Positions 1 to 8,332 of a stretch of 64,000 nt of DNA are shown here, one piece after another. The DNA comes from Ilumatobacteraceae bacterium. GTDB lineage: Bacteria > Actinomycetota > Acidimicrobiia > Acidimicrobiales > Ilumatobacteraceae. Below the pieces are notes generated by a model that was not told where the DNA came from, did not search any database, and saw only the letters and a program-made list of their open reading frames with translations. The position numbers and the translations under genes are program-made. The DNA lies in contig JABSQH010000011.1 of assembly GCA_013213745.1 (NCBI GenBank), forward strand, positions 81,447 through 145,446, read 5' to 3'. Numbering within the stretch: the first letter of the stretch is position 1; each line of letters starts with the position of its first letter.

Positions 1-1259
1 TCGGAGTGCGCAACAGCCAGGCCACAGTGCTCGCTCCGACCGGCACGATCGGTCTGGCGATGGATTGCGACACCACCGGAGTCGAACCGGACCTCGCGCT
101 GGTCAAGACCAAGAAGCTGGTCGGCGGCGGCACGATGTCGATCGTCAATCAGACGGTTCCCCGCGCCCTGCGGCGGTTGGGCTACGACGCTGAGCAGGTC
201 GATGACATCGTCGCCTTCATCGATGAACACCACACGGTGCTCGGGGCGCCGCATCTCGCTGCCGAGCACCTGGCGGTATTTGCCTGTTCGATGGGCGACA
301 ACCCGATCCACTACGAGGGCCACGTGCGAATGATGGGAGCGGTGCAGCCGTTCCTTTCCGGCGCGATCTCCAAGACGGTCAACATGCCAGAAGACGTCAC
401 CGTCGACGACGTCGCCGATCTGCACCAGCTGGCGTGGGAGCTGGGTGTGAAGTCGGTGGCGATCTACAGAGACAACTGCAAGCTCGGCCAGCCGTTGTCG
501 TCGGGGGGTGGCACGTCGACCGATCCCAGTGTGGTCTCGGCCGACCCGGTCGTCGACGCCGCCGGTGCCGTCATCGAACGGATGGTCCACCCTCCGGTAC
601 GCCAGAAGCTGCCGCGCAGTCGGCGTGGGCGCACGTTCGAGTTCCGAGTGACCGACTGCAAGGGGTTCGCAACCATCGGCGAGTACGACGACGGTCAGCC
701 GGGCGAGATCTTCCTCACGGTCTCCAAGCAGGGCTCGACCATGGCGGGCGTGATGGACGCCTTCGCTAAGTCGATCAGCTACGGCCTGCAGTACGGCGTG
801 CCGCTGCGGGCGTTCGTCGAGGCATTCGTCAACATGCGCTTCGAGCCTGCCGGCATGACCGACGATCCCGACATCCGCTTCGCCAGTTCGATCATGGACT
901 ACCTGTTCCGTCGCCTGGCCCTCGACTACATGAGCTATGACGAGCGCGCCGAGCTGGGAATCTTCTCCGTCGACGAACGGCTGCAGCCCACGTTGCCCGG
1001 CGTCGAGGAGGCCGTGACACCAACGGTGCAGGGCACCGACTTCGTGTCAGACCCCAAGTCGGTGCCGCCGGCCGACGAACTGGCTGCGCAAATGGAGTTC
1101 GGCCTGGTCGAGCCCACACCGGAGGACAACACGGCGGCACGCGGCATCATCCGCCCGCAGCGCGACGCGCCGATGTGCATGCAATGCGGCGTGGTGATGC
1201 ACCGCGCCGGCAGCTGCTACGTGTGCTCGAGCTGCGGCACGACGAGCGGCTGCAGCTGA
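1..1259 (+). CDS. nrdJ: Vitamin B12-dependent (class II) ribonucleotide reductase, C-terminal part
   Basis: The gene enters from the left edge already in frame, so only about 418 C-terminal codons are present. The class converts ribonucleotides to deoxyribonucleotides with adenosylcobalamin in the cytoplasm. The opening residues carry the barrel motif APTGTIG followed by a 'DCDTTGVEPDLALVK' segment typical of NrdJ. A TSCPD-type domain follows (about residues 215-310; EIFLTVSKQGSTMAG). The last 30 residues are a cysteine-rich tail (CMQCG ... CYVCSSCG ... C) that would act as the redox-active/zinc tail re-reducing the active site. It stops 3 bp before the next ORF. The family assignment is secure; the N-terminal half lies outside the window. 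Confidence 0.95.
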   Translation, partial: GVRNSQATVLAPTGTIGLAMDCDTTGVEPDLALVKTKKLVGGGTMSIVNQTVPRALRRLGYDAEQVDDIVAFIDEHHTVLGAPHLAAEHLAVFACSMGDNPIHYEGHVRMMGAVQPFLSGAISKTVNMPEDVTVDDVADLHQLAWELGVKSVAIYRDNCKLGQPLSSGGGTSTDPSVVSADPVVDAAGAVIERMVHPPVRQKLPRSRRGRTFEFRVTDCKGFATIGEYDDGQPGEIFLTVSKQGSTMAGVMDAFAKSISYGLQYGVPLRAFVEAFVNMRFEPAGMTDDPDIRFASSIMDYLFRRLALDYMSYDERAELGIFSVDERLQPTLPGVEEAVTPTVQGTDFVSDPKSVPPADELAAQMEFGLVEPTPEDNTAARGIIRPQRDAPMCMQCGVVMHRAGSCYVCSSCGTTSGCS

Positions 1260-1262
1260 GAC

Positions 1263-1733
1263 ATGACGGCGACGGCGCAGTACGAGCGCACGCAGGCGTC
1301 GTACGTCGGGTTGTGGATCTTGGCCGCAGCGTTTGTTGCGTCGTTGGTGATCGCGATGATCGGCGGTGGCTTCTCGGTGCAATTCCGCTCCGTCGCCGTT
1401 GCGGTGTTCTTGCTGTTGGGCATCGTCGTCGCTGCAATGGCCCGGCTCACCGTGACCGTCGACGATCGATGTGTGGAAGCGACGTTCGGATGGGGCTGGC
1501 CGACACGGGCGATCGCGCTGAGCGACGTCAATGGAGTGTCACAGGTACGAAACTCCTGGTGGTACGGGTGGGGCATTCGATGGATCCCGCACGGCTGGAT
1601 GTACAACGTGTGGGGATGCGACGCCGTCGAGCTGCAGTTGGCGAACGATCGGGTGTTTCGCATCGGGACCGACGATCCAGGGGGTTTGGTGGCGGTGCTC
1701 GAGTCCGGAGCCGCCCGCGGGCCGCACCGATAG
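1263..1733 (+). CDS. Small two-helix membrane protein with PH-like C-terminal domain
   Basis: This 156-residue protein starts 3 bp after the nrdJ stop and is probably cotranscribed with it. Two hydrophobic stretches (about residues 16-36 and 45-62) form a hairpin. A soluble C-terminal half follows, rich in Trp/Gly/Tyr (WWYGWGIRW, HGWMYNVWG) and ending in short beta-like segments. The plan of two membrane helices plus a small beta domain resembles bacterial PH-domain membrane proteins. The function is unknown, and nothing in the sequence ties it to nucleotide reduction beyond position. Confidence 0.75.
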   Translation: MTATAQYERTQASYVGLWILAAAFVASLVIAMIGGGFSVQFRSVAVAVFLLLGIVVAAMARLTVTVDDRCVEATFGWGWPTRAIALSDVNGVSQVRNSWWYGWGIRWIPHGWMYNVWGCDAVELQLANDRVFRIGTDDPGGLVAVLESGAARGPHR

Positions 1734-1837
1734 CCTGAGCGTTCCGGCGCTCATCCGCCACAACTGGATGCGCCGGACACCTATCGCACGTCGAGCTCCG
1801 GCGTTCACCAGCCCTCCGCCCCCCCCACGAGAGATCG

Positions 1838-4567
1838 ATGGCCATCGACACCGAACTCGAACCAGAATTCGTCCCCGCCCCGCCTCCGTCGACCCAGCCA
1901 CCGCAAAAACGGTCGATCATCACCTCGATCGCGGTCACCGCCACCAAACAATGGAAGGCGACGGTCGGCATCCTCGTCGTGATCGTGATCGTCGGGATCT
2001 CCGCGTACACGTTCGGTCTCGCCCGCGAGGGATTTCCGCCGATCAACACGCCGATTTCCGTGGTCTCCGGCACCTGGTTCGTCGACGACGCCGAACAAGT
2101 CGACCAGGAGGCAGTGGCTCCGCTCACCGAGGCCTTCCTCGCTGTCGAGGGTGTCGAGGCGGTCGACACCGAGGCGTTCCCCAGCTCGTTCGGTGTCGTC
2201 GTCGAGTTCGAGAGCTCGATTGACTCCGACGCAGGCACCGCAACGCTCGCTGCGCTCGACGTCCCGCTCCCTGACGGGGTCGAGGTCCAATACAACCCAG
2301 TCAACGCAGCCAAGTTTGTCGGGCAGTTCGATGCGCTGGTGTCGATCACCGGGCCGCCCGGAGCGACGCCACAGGAACTGCAGGCCCAAGCCGAGCTCCT
2401 CGCCGCCGACCTCGAGACGGCCGCGTCGATCGAGACCGCCGAGGTGCGCGATCTCGTCACCGATGGATTCGATCCCGACACCGGCGCGGAGGAAGAGCGG
2501 ATCACGCGCTACACACGTGTCGCCTTCGATGGCGGGAACTACGAAGATGCCGTCGCCATCGGCATCATCCGCACCGAGGGGTCGAGCCTCGATGTGCTCG
2601 AGTTCAGCGACGAACTCGAGTCGCTAATCACCGCAGACGACGTCGTGCTCGCCGACGGGTACGAGGCGTCGGTCACCGCCGACTTCGCGATCGGTGTGCG
2701 CCAGCAGTTGTCGTCGCTCACCAACAACCTCCTCACCGGTCTGGCAGCGGTGGCGCTCGTCAGCCTGATCTTGATCGGCTGGCGGGTGGCGCTCATCACG
2801 GCGGGCTTCATGGGCCTCGTGCTGCTGGGGGCACTCATCGGATTGTGGGGTGTCGGCTTCTCGCTCAACACGATCACGTTGTTCGGGCTGATCCTGACGC
2901 TCGGTCTGATCGTCGACGACGCGATCGTCATCTCCGAGTCGATCGATGCCAACAAGGACGAAGCCGGCACGCCGGTTGGCGTGATTCGTGCGGCCATCGA
3001 CCGGGTCGGTTCGGCGTCGTTCTCGGGGACGTTGACGACGGTGGTCGTGTTCTCGCCGATGTTGTTCGTCGGGGGCATCTTGGGCGAGTTCATTCGGCCG
3101 ATCCCGACCACGGTCATCATCACGCTGCTGATGTCGTTCTTGTTCTCGATCCTGTTCATTCCGGCGATTGCTCGCCGATTTCTCATCGCCAGCAAGCCGT
3201 CGAGAAACCCGATCGCCCGCTTCGAGCGACGAGCTGCCCAGGCGGCTGGTCGCCTCGCGGGGTATCCCTCCGGGAACGGCGCCAAGGGTCGGGCGGTCGG
3301 TTGGGGGCTTGCGGTTTTCGCCATCGCCATGATCGTCGCCGCAGGCAGCATCGCCGGCGGCCTCGGCTTTTCGATCTTCCCCAGTGGCAAGGATTCGACC
3401 GGGATCGCCGTCGACGCGGAGTTCGACCCGGGGACAACGATCGAGGAGGCCGAACGGATCGCCGACGAGATCGACGCAATCGTGCTCGACGTGTTGGGGG
3501 ATGACTTCGATCGCTCGCAGTACCTGCGCGGCAACGAGCGCGTGCTCCAGAACTCGATTGCACTGACGCCGATCGGGTCGCGCCCGACCGCACCGACGCT
3601 CGTCGACGAGATCGACGAACGCGCCAATGCCATCGCCGGAGTGCGCGTCAACGTCGTGCAGCAGGAGAACGGCCCGCCCGCCGCGGAGTACCCGTTCGCG
3701 GTCCAGATCGAGGTCGAGGCCTCGACCGGTGAAGCTGGTCAGGCATTGGCCGAGGACATTCAGTCAGAGTTGATCGGCCTCGAACTCCGTGCCGGGGGCA
3801 CGACCGTCACCATCCTCGATGCCGTGGTGTCGACTGACGGATTGATCGCGCGCAGCGACGGCGGTCGATATCTCGAGGTCCGCGCCCAATATGACAACGA
3901 CAACGTCACGAGCAACCTCAACGCCACCGAGGATTATGTCGCCGAGCTGTACCCACCCGCCGAACTCGAAGCGCTGGGTCTTGCCCCGAATGCCCTCGAC
4001 TTCGACTTCGGCGCAGAGTCCGACAACCAGGACGACTTCGCTGCGCTCGGCGTGGCCGGGTTGGTCGCACTGATCTTGATGCTCGTGGTGATCACGGTGC
4101 AGTTCCGGTCGCTCGCTCAGTCGTTGTTGATCTTCCTGGCGATCCCGTTCAGCTTCTTCGGCGTGTTCACGCTGCTGTCAGCGACCGACAACCCGCTGAG
4201 CTTCTTGGTGACCGTTGGTTTCATTGCACTGATCGGCGTTGCGGTGAACAACACGATTCTGCTGGTCGATGCCGCAAACCGGGCCCGACGGAGTGGCGCC
4301 ACTGCCGGCGAGGCCATTCAGGAAGCGGTGACGCGTCGATTCAGACCGCTGATCGCTACGACGTTGACGACCGTGGTCGGGCTGCTCCCGTTGGCGTTGA
4401 GCGATCCGTTCTGGGAGTCGCTGGGATTTACGCTCATCGGTGGGCTCGTCAGCTCGACGTTCCTCGTTCTGTTGGCCTTTCCCGCGTTCTACCTCGGCCT
4501 CGAAGCCGTGCGGACGCCAGTACGCAACGCTGTGCGCCGTCGTCGGGGCAAACCAGAGATCGTCTAG
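1838..4567 (+). CDS. RND-family exporter (efflux permease, HAE1/AcrB-like)
   Basis: This 909-residue inner-membrane transporter of the RND superfamily would export a substrate in exchange for protons. A first membrane helix (about residues 45-65) leads into a periplasmic/external domain. The first multi-helix block spans about 300-470 and contains DDAIVISESIDANKDEAGTPVG, the usual conserved fourth-helix region. A second external domain follows, and a second helix block (about 740-895) has VAVNNTILLVDAANRARR and TTLTTVVGLLPLAL. It is shorter than AcrB (about 1,050) because both external domains are reduced. No membrane-fusion or outer-membrane partner lies nearby, which fits a Gram-positive host. 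The substrate cannot be told. It begins about 100 bp after the previous gene. Confidence 0.9.
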   Translation: MAIDTELEPEFVPAPPPSTQPPQKRSIITSIAVTATKQWKATVGILVVIVIVGISAYTFGLAREGFPPINTPISVVSGTWFVDDAEQVDQEAVAPLTEAFLAVEGVEAVDTEAFPSSFGVVVEFESSIDSDAGTATLAALDVPLPDGVEVQYNPVNAAKFVGQFDALVSITGPPGATPQELQAQAELLAADLETAASIETAEVRDLVTDGFDPDTGAEEERITRYTRVAFDGGNYEDAVAIGIIRTEGSSLDVLEFSDELESLITADDVVLADGYEASVTADFAIGVRQQLSSLTNNLLTGLAAVALVSLILIGWRVALITAGFMGLVLLGALIGLWGVGFSLNTITLFGLILTLGLIVDDAIVISESIDANKDEAGTPVGVIRAAIDRVGSASFSGTLTTVVVFSPMLFVGGILGEFIRPIPTTVIITLLMSFLFSILFIPAIARRFLIASKPSRNPIARFERRAAQAAGRLAGYPSGNGAKGRAVGWGLAVFAIAMIVAAGSIAGGLGFSIFPSGKDSTGIAVDAEFDPGTTIEEAERIADEIDAIVLDVLGDDFDRSQYLRGNERVLQNSIALTPIGSRPTAPTLVDEIDERANAIAGVRVNVVQQENGPPAAEYPFAVQIEVEASTGEAGQALAEDIQSELIGLELRAGGTTVTILDAVVSTDGLIARSDGGRYLEVRAQYDNDNVTSNLNATEDYVAELYPPAELEALGLAPNALDFDFGAESDNQDDFAALGVAGLVALILMLVVITVQFRSLAQSLLIFLAIPFSFFGVFTLLSATDNPLSFLVTVGFIALIGVAVNNTILLVDAANRARRSGATAGEAIQEAVTRRFRPLIATTLTTVVGLLPLALSDPFWESLGFTLIGGLVSSTFLVLLAFPAFYLGLEAVRTPVRNAVRRRRGKPEIV

Positions 4568-4656
4568 TCGATCGGCTCGGGAAGGTCAGTCGGCGCGGGC
4601 AGGCCAGTCGGCGTGGGCTGTCGCCGAGTGAAGCGCGTCGTGAGCGCGACGGGCGA

Positions 4657-4878
4657 TCAGTCGGTGCCGGCGTCGTCGGCACCGGCCGTTGCCTCGGCCG
4701 TTGCCTCGGCCGGTGCGTCGTCGGCACCATCGGCCGATGGCACGGGGCTCGGTGTCGACCCACCACCCATGGACGAGGTTGCCCGGTCGATGTCGTTGTT
4801 CAGGTCGTCCTTGCGCAGAGCGTTGGCGATGGCGGCGACGGCACCGATGATGGCGATGAGAACGAACAGCTTTTTCAT
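4657..4878 (-). CDS. Small membrane-anchored acidic protein
   Basis: This is a 73-residue protein with an N-terminal membrane helix (MKKLFVLIAIIGAVAAIANAL) and a short charged KDD linker. Its Ala/Asp/Glu/Thr-rich tail is partly built from a tandem 12-bp repeat (positions about 4684-4707) encoding repeated EATA units. Small actinobacterial proteins of this layout are common and uncharacterised. The ATG at 4878 was chosen because the hydrophobic helix starts directly there. A longer open frame continues upstream into shadow sequence and is not used. Transcribed convergently to the RND gene. Confidence 0.7.
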   Translation of the reverse strand: MKKLFVLIAIIGAVAAIANALRKDDLNNDIDRATSSMGGGSTPSPVPSADGADDAPAEATAEATAGADDAGTD

Positions 4879-4913
4879 GGTGCCCCGACCGTACCGGCAC
4901 CAGGCGGGCTGGC

Positions 4914-5360
4914 TCAAGCAGCCTGAGGAATCGAGCGGCGATACACCGTCGATCCGGAACGGGCAACCACTGTGCCCTCCGGCAAGCGCGCCCCGATCTC
5001 GAGCACGGTCTCGACGTGTTCGTGGACCAACGTGGCCAGACCCGATTCGACCTCTTGGTCGACGTCGATCACATCGGCCCGTTCCGCGGCCTCGCGCATG
5101 AGGTCGACCCAGCCGCCACGTTCGAGGAATCCAGTGACCGCGTCGCGAACGTCGTCGATCGTCAGCCCGGATCGCTCGACGACCATTGCCGTGGTGGTGG
5201 CGCGACTGCTGACCAGCCCGGGAAAACCCCGGTTGCAGCCACACTGCTCGTTGCTCGCGCACTCACTTGCGATGGGTGTGACCAGCTCGCCCTCGAGTGT
5301 GCAGCTGTAGTCACCCGGCGCGGTCCCTTGCATTTCAGTGGTGGCGATGAGCACTTTCAT
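4914..5360 (-). CDS. Conserved hypothetical protein with cysteine cluster
   Basis: This is a 148-residue soluble protein. The ATG at 5360 is preceded by a strong ribosome site (AGGAGA, spacing about 7), which decides it against the longer frame starting at 5417. The opening MKVLIATTEMQG is followed by a small cysteine group (YSCTLEGE ... SECASNEQCGCNRGFPG, about residues 18-48) that may bind metal. The rest is a mostly helical charged domain containing a 'TVVARSGSTVYRRS' end. I do not assign a function. It sits 35 bp upstream of the small membrane protein gene on the same strand and may share a transcript with it. Confidence 0.75.
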   Translation of the reverse strand: MKVLIATTEMQGTAPGDYSCTLEGELVTPIASECASNEQCGCNRGFPGLVSSRATTTAMVVERSGLTIDDVRDAVTGFLERGGWVDLMREAAERADVIDVDQEVESGLATLVHEHVETVLEIGARLPEGTVVARSGSTVYRRSIPQAA

Positions 5361-5453
5361 GGCACGTTCTCCTTGTCGTTGATCGATGCGCTCGATCCTG
5401 ACATGGGGGTGTGACATCGCTGATCGGCTCGGCTCGGCCTGACTGCGGGCGGG

Positions 5454-6893
5454 TCAGGTGGCCGCAGCGGGGCGGGGGCAGCCGCCGGTGAGTTCGCTGA
5501 TGAGCCGAGCCACCTGGAGCGGCGTGCGATCCTCGAGATGGGGGCCGACGATCTGCACGGCGATGGGGAGGCCATCGCGGCCAACACCGACCGGCACCAC
5601 GGTCGCCGGGAGCAGGGCCAGGCCGGCCGGGGCGATCCACTGGAACAGGTCGGTGTAGGGCCGCTCGGAGCCACCGATGTCGACGGTGCGACCCCACTGC
5701 GGATCGCTGTGGTCGTGGGGGATCGCAGTGCGCGGCTGCGTCGGAAGCAACAGCGCGTCGTAGCGCTCGAAGAACTCGCCGAAGCGGGCGCGCATCTGCA
5801 GGCGCCGCTCGTTGAGACTCAGCCAATCGCGATGTCGGGCGGCCGTCAGACGCTTGGCGTCGCCGAGCGGGGACGGGTCAGCCTCCGCAGCCAGACGTTC
5901 GATCTTGTCCTTCGGGTGTCCCCCCGACAGCGCAGCGAAGAGCAGACCCGAAAACACTGCCCACGCCTTGTCGAGGGTGAACGGCCGGGCGGTGTCGTCG
6001 ACGGTCGCTCCCGCGCTTCTCAGCGACTCGACGATTCCGGTCAATGCCGCGCGAGTGTCGTCGTCGACGGGGCACACGTCGTCGTCGATCCAGGCACCCA
6101 GTCGGAGCTCACCGAGTGCCGCCGCCCGCGGCGGCGGCAGCTCCAGTCGCCACGCCGGAGCGTTCCACCGATCTGGTCCGGCGAGCACGTCGAGCATCAC
6201 CTCCAGATCATCGACGTTACGTGCCATCGGTCCGGCCACGGCGAGATCGGCCTGGCTGAGCGTTCCGGGTGGTCCGGGGATTTGGCCGTGGGCCGGGACG
6301 ATGCCGAACGTCGGCTTGTGGCCAACGACGCCGCACCAAGCCGAGGGTGTACGGATCGAGCCGGCGATGTCGCTGCCGAGCTCGATCGGCGTGAAGCCCA
6401 TCGAGAGAGCGGCGCCCGATCCGCCCGACGAGCCGCCGCAAGTGCGGGCGGTGTCGAAGGGGTTGTTGGTCGTGCCGAACACCTCGTTGAAGCTCTGGAT
6501 GTCGCCGGCGAAGATCGGGAGGTTGGTCTTGGCGAAGGGGATCGCCCCGGCCTCACGCAGCCGTGCGACAGGTGCGGCATCGACGTCGGGGACGAAGTCG
6601 GCGAGTTCCGGAGCCCCCGAGGTCGTGGTGCAACCGGCCGTCTGAAACGAGTCCTTGACCGTCATCGGCACGCCGTGCAGCGGCGGGAGATCGTCGTCGT
6701 TTGCGGCGCGCTCGTCCGCGGCGGCGGCCGCAGCGGCAGCCCGTTCGATGTCACTCGTCACCACGGCGTTGATCGATCCGTCGAGCGCATCGATCCGTTG
6801 CACGAGATGGTCGAGCACTTCGCGGCTCGCCACGTCTCGCCTGGCGATCGCCGCCGCCAGTTCGGTTGCCGACGTCCAGTGCAGCTCGTTCAC
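5454..6893 (-). CDS. Amidase (amidase-signature family, GatA-like)
   Basis: This amidase-signature enzyme hydrolyses a carboxylic amide with a Ser-cisSer-Lys triad. The lysine is visible in GVPMTVKDSF (about residue 84). The glycine/serine signature is GGSSGGSGAALSMG (about 150-165), and the cis-Ser/nucleophile pair lies in SDIAGSIRTPSAWCGVVG. Its length, about 479, matches the family. No gatB or gatC is adjacent, so it is more likely a stand-alone catabolic amidase than the tRNA amidotransferase subunit. Starts at GTG 6893 or GTG 6911 are both possible; 6893 is preferred because a GAGG/GGGA-type purine stretch lies upstream. Confidence 0.9.
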   Translation of the reverse strand: MNELHWTSATELAAAIARRDVASREVLDHLVQRIDALDGSINAVVTSDIERAAAAAAAADERAANDDDLPPLHGVPMTVKDSFQTAGCTTTSGAPELADFVPDVDAAPVARLREAGAIPFAKTNLPIFAGDIQSFNEVFGTTNNPFDTARTCGGSSGGSGAALSMGFTPIELGSDIAGSIRTPSAWCGVVGHKPTFGIVPAHGQIPGPPGTLSQADLAVAGPMARNVDDLEVMLDVLAGPDRWNAPAWRLELPPPRAAALGELRLGAWIDDDVCPVDDDTRAALTGIVESLRSAGATVDDTARPFTLDKAWAVFSGLLFAALSGGHPKDKIERLAAEADPSPLGDAKRLTAARHRDWLSLNERRLQMRARFGEFFERYDALLLPTQPRTAIPHDHSDPQWGRTVDIGGSERPYTDLFQWIAPAGLALLPATVVPVGVGRDGLPIAVQIVGPHLEDRTPLQVARLISELTGGCPRPAAAT

Positions 6894-6982
6894 GTTCCCA
6901 CTCTGCCTCACACGGCCGCAGGGCGCTGCTGTCAGACGGTCGACCTGCCAGGTGGTGCCGGCGGCGGCCCGCGCCGTTGTCG

Positions 6983-8332
6983 CTACAACACGAAGCGCAT
7001 GCCGTCGACGACCGCACCGGGCATCCGGGCGCTGGCCGTCGAGCGTTCGACGTAGGTCGACGGGTCGAGCAGCAGTTCGGAGGTATCGGTCAGGCCTTCG
7101 AGGCGATCTCCAAGGAGGTGGAACGCGGTGTCGTCGAAGCGCAGCACGCCGATCGGCGCAACGATGTCACCGTTGTCCATCCAGAACGTGGCGAACCGCG
7201 TCATGCCCGTGGTGCGACAGGCCATGCGGTCGGAGAAGTTCGTGTACCAGAGGTTGCCGACGTACAGGCCGGTGCCGAGTGCGTCGTCGACGCCGTCGGT
7301 CGGTACGTCGCCGGGGGCGATCGCCAGCGACTCGGGGTACTCGCCGATCGTGGCGCCGTTCGTGTCGACACCGAACTCTTGTGCTGAGCGCGGCGAGACG
7401 AGGGTGTCGGCGTAGCGGCCGGCATCGACGAGGGTCACCTGGTCGGGACGCAAGAAGCCCTCGGCCTGGAAGTTCGGGGCCACGCCGCCGGCGGTGTCCT
7501 CGAGGATCGTCACCTCGGGAGCAAAGCGTTCCTCGCCGGCGACCATCTTGAGCAGCGGCGACTGACGTGTCTCGTGAGCGCGTCGACCGAATGCCCCGTA
7601 GTACCCCCACAGCGACACCAGCTCCTCCATTGCCCGTGGCGCCAAGTACGTGCGGTAGTCGCCCGGGGCGAGCTCGATGGGGTCGCGGCGCAGCGCGTCG
7701 AGCTGGCGCGACGACCATTCGACCTTGCGAGCGAAGGCGTCGTCATCCCAGTCGAAGCCGGCGTACAAGTTTTTGGCCGCCTTGTCGGCGCGCAGATAGA
7801 AGCACCAATCGAGATTGAACGTCGACGACTGGAACCAGTTGCGTTGACCGAGGCTGTTGGCGAACCCGCTGAACGTGTCGCCGGCAGCGTAAATGCCGAC
7901 GAGGTCTTTGCCCTTTCCGGCCGTGCGGAGGTCGGCGAGGGCGGCATCGGCGTCGGGCACGGTGCCGGCCTCGGTTCGTTCCGTCGAAGTGGGGTCGGTG
8001 TTGTACAGCAGGTACGGATCATCACCCACGTGCGCCCGCTGCTCCCGCAGGGTCGTCACCAACTCGTCGATGCGATGTCGGTCGGTGTCGGCAACGCCGG
8101 TGAGTTGGGTCGAGCCGGCGGCGTGGCGGCGGCCCTCGATGAGGTCTAGCGAAAGGCGCCGCTGTTCGATTGTTCCGGCCTGGCGGACGTCGGTGTTGTT
8201 GAGACGAATGAAGTCGGTGCATTCGCCCGTCAACGTGGCCAGCAGCACCTCATCGCCGACCAGATGCGCCGTGGCGTCGCTGATGAGCGCATCGAAGTAC
8301 GTCTGCTCGTCGCGCTCGGCGCCGCCGCTCAT
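6983..8332 (-). CDS. tldE: TldE/PmbA-like subunit of a TldD/TldE protease
   Basis: This 449-residue protein belongs to the PmbA/TldD family. In the TldD/E heterodimer the E subunit has the same fold but lacks the zinc site and helps thread unfolded peptides into TldD. No HExxxH is present here, which agrees with the E role. C-terminal family features include the NLWYTNFSDR segment followed by the 'TTGMTRFATFWMDNGDIVAPI' region. The ATG at 8332 overlaps the tldD stop by 4 bp (ATGA), so the two are translated together. Known functions of the pair are maturation of modified peptides (microcin B17) and CcdA turnover. The target here is unknown. Confidence 0.85.
   Translation of the reverse strand: MSGGAERDEQTYFDALISDATAHLVGDEVLLATLTGECTDFIRLNNTDVRQAGTIEQRRLSLDLIEGRRHAAGSTQLTGVADTDRHRIDELVTTLREQRAHVGDDPYLLYNTDPTSTERTEAGTVPDADAALADLRTAGKGKDLVGIYAAGDTFSGFANSLGQRNWFQSSTFNLDWCFYLRADKAAKNLYAGFDWDDDAFARKVEWSSRQLDALRRDPIELAPGDYRTYLAPRAMEELVSLWGYYGAFGRRAHETRQSPLLKMVAGEERFAPEVTILEDTAGGVAPNFQAEGFLRPDQVTLVDAGRYADTLVSPRSAQEFGVDTNGATIGEYPESLAIAPGDVPTDGVDDALGTGLYVGNLWYTNFSDRMACRTTGMTRFATFWMDNGDIVAPIGVLRFDDTAFHLLGDRLEGLTDTSELLLDPSTYVERSTASARMPGAVVDGMRFVL

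Noticed and set aside
1838..4567. RND gene as MMPL-type lipid transporter
   Set aside because: The DDAIVISESID and VAVNNTILLVDA helices are of the HAE1/AcrB type rather than the MMPL type.
4684..4707. Tandem 12-bp repeat taken as a possible CRISPR-like or intergenic repeat
   Set aside because: It is only two units and encodes EATA repeats in the tail of the small membrane protein.
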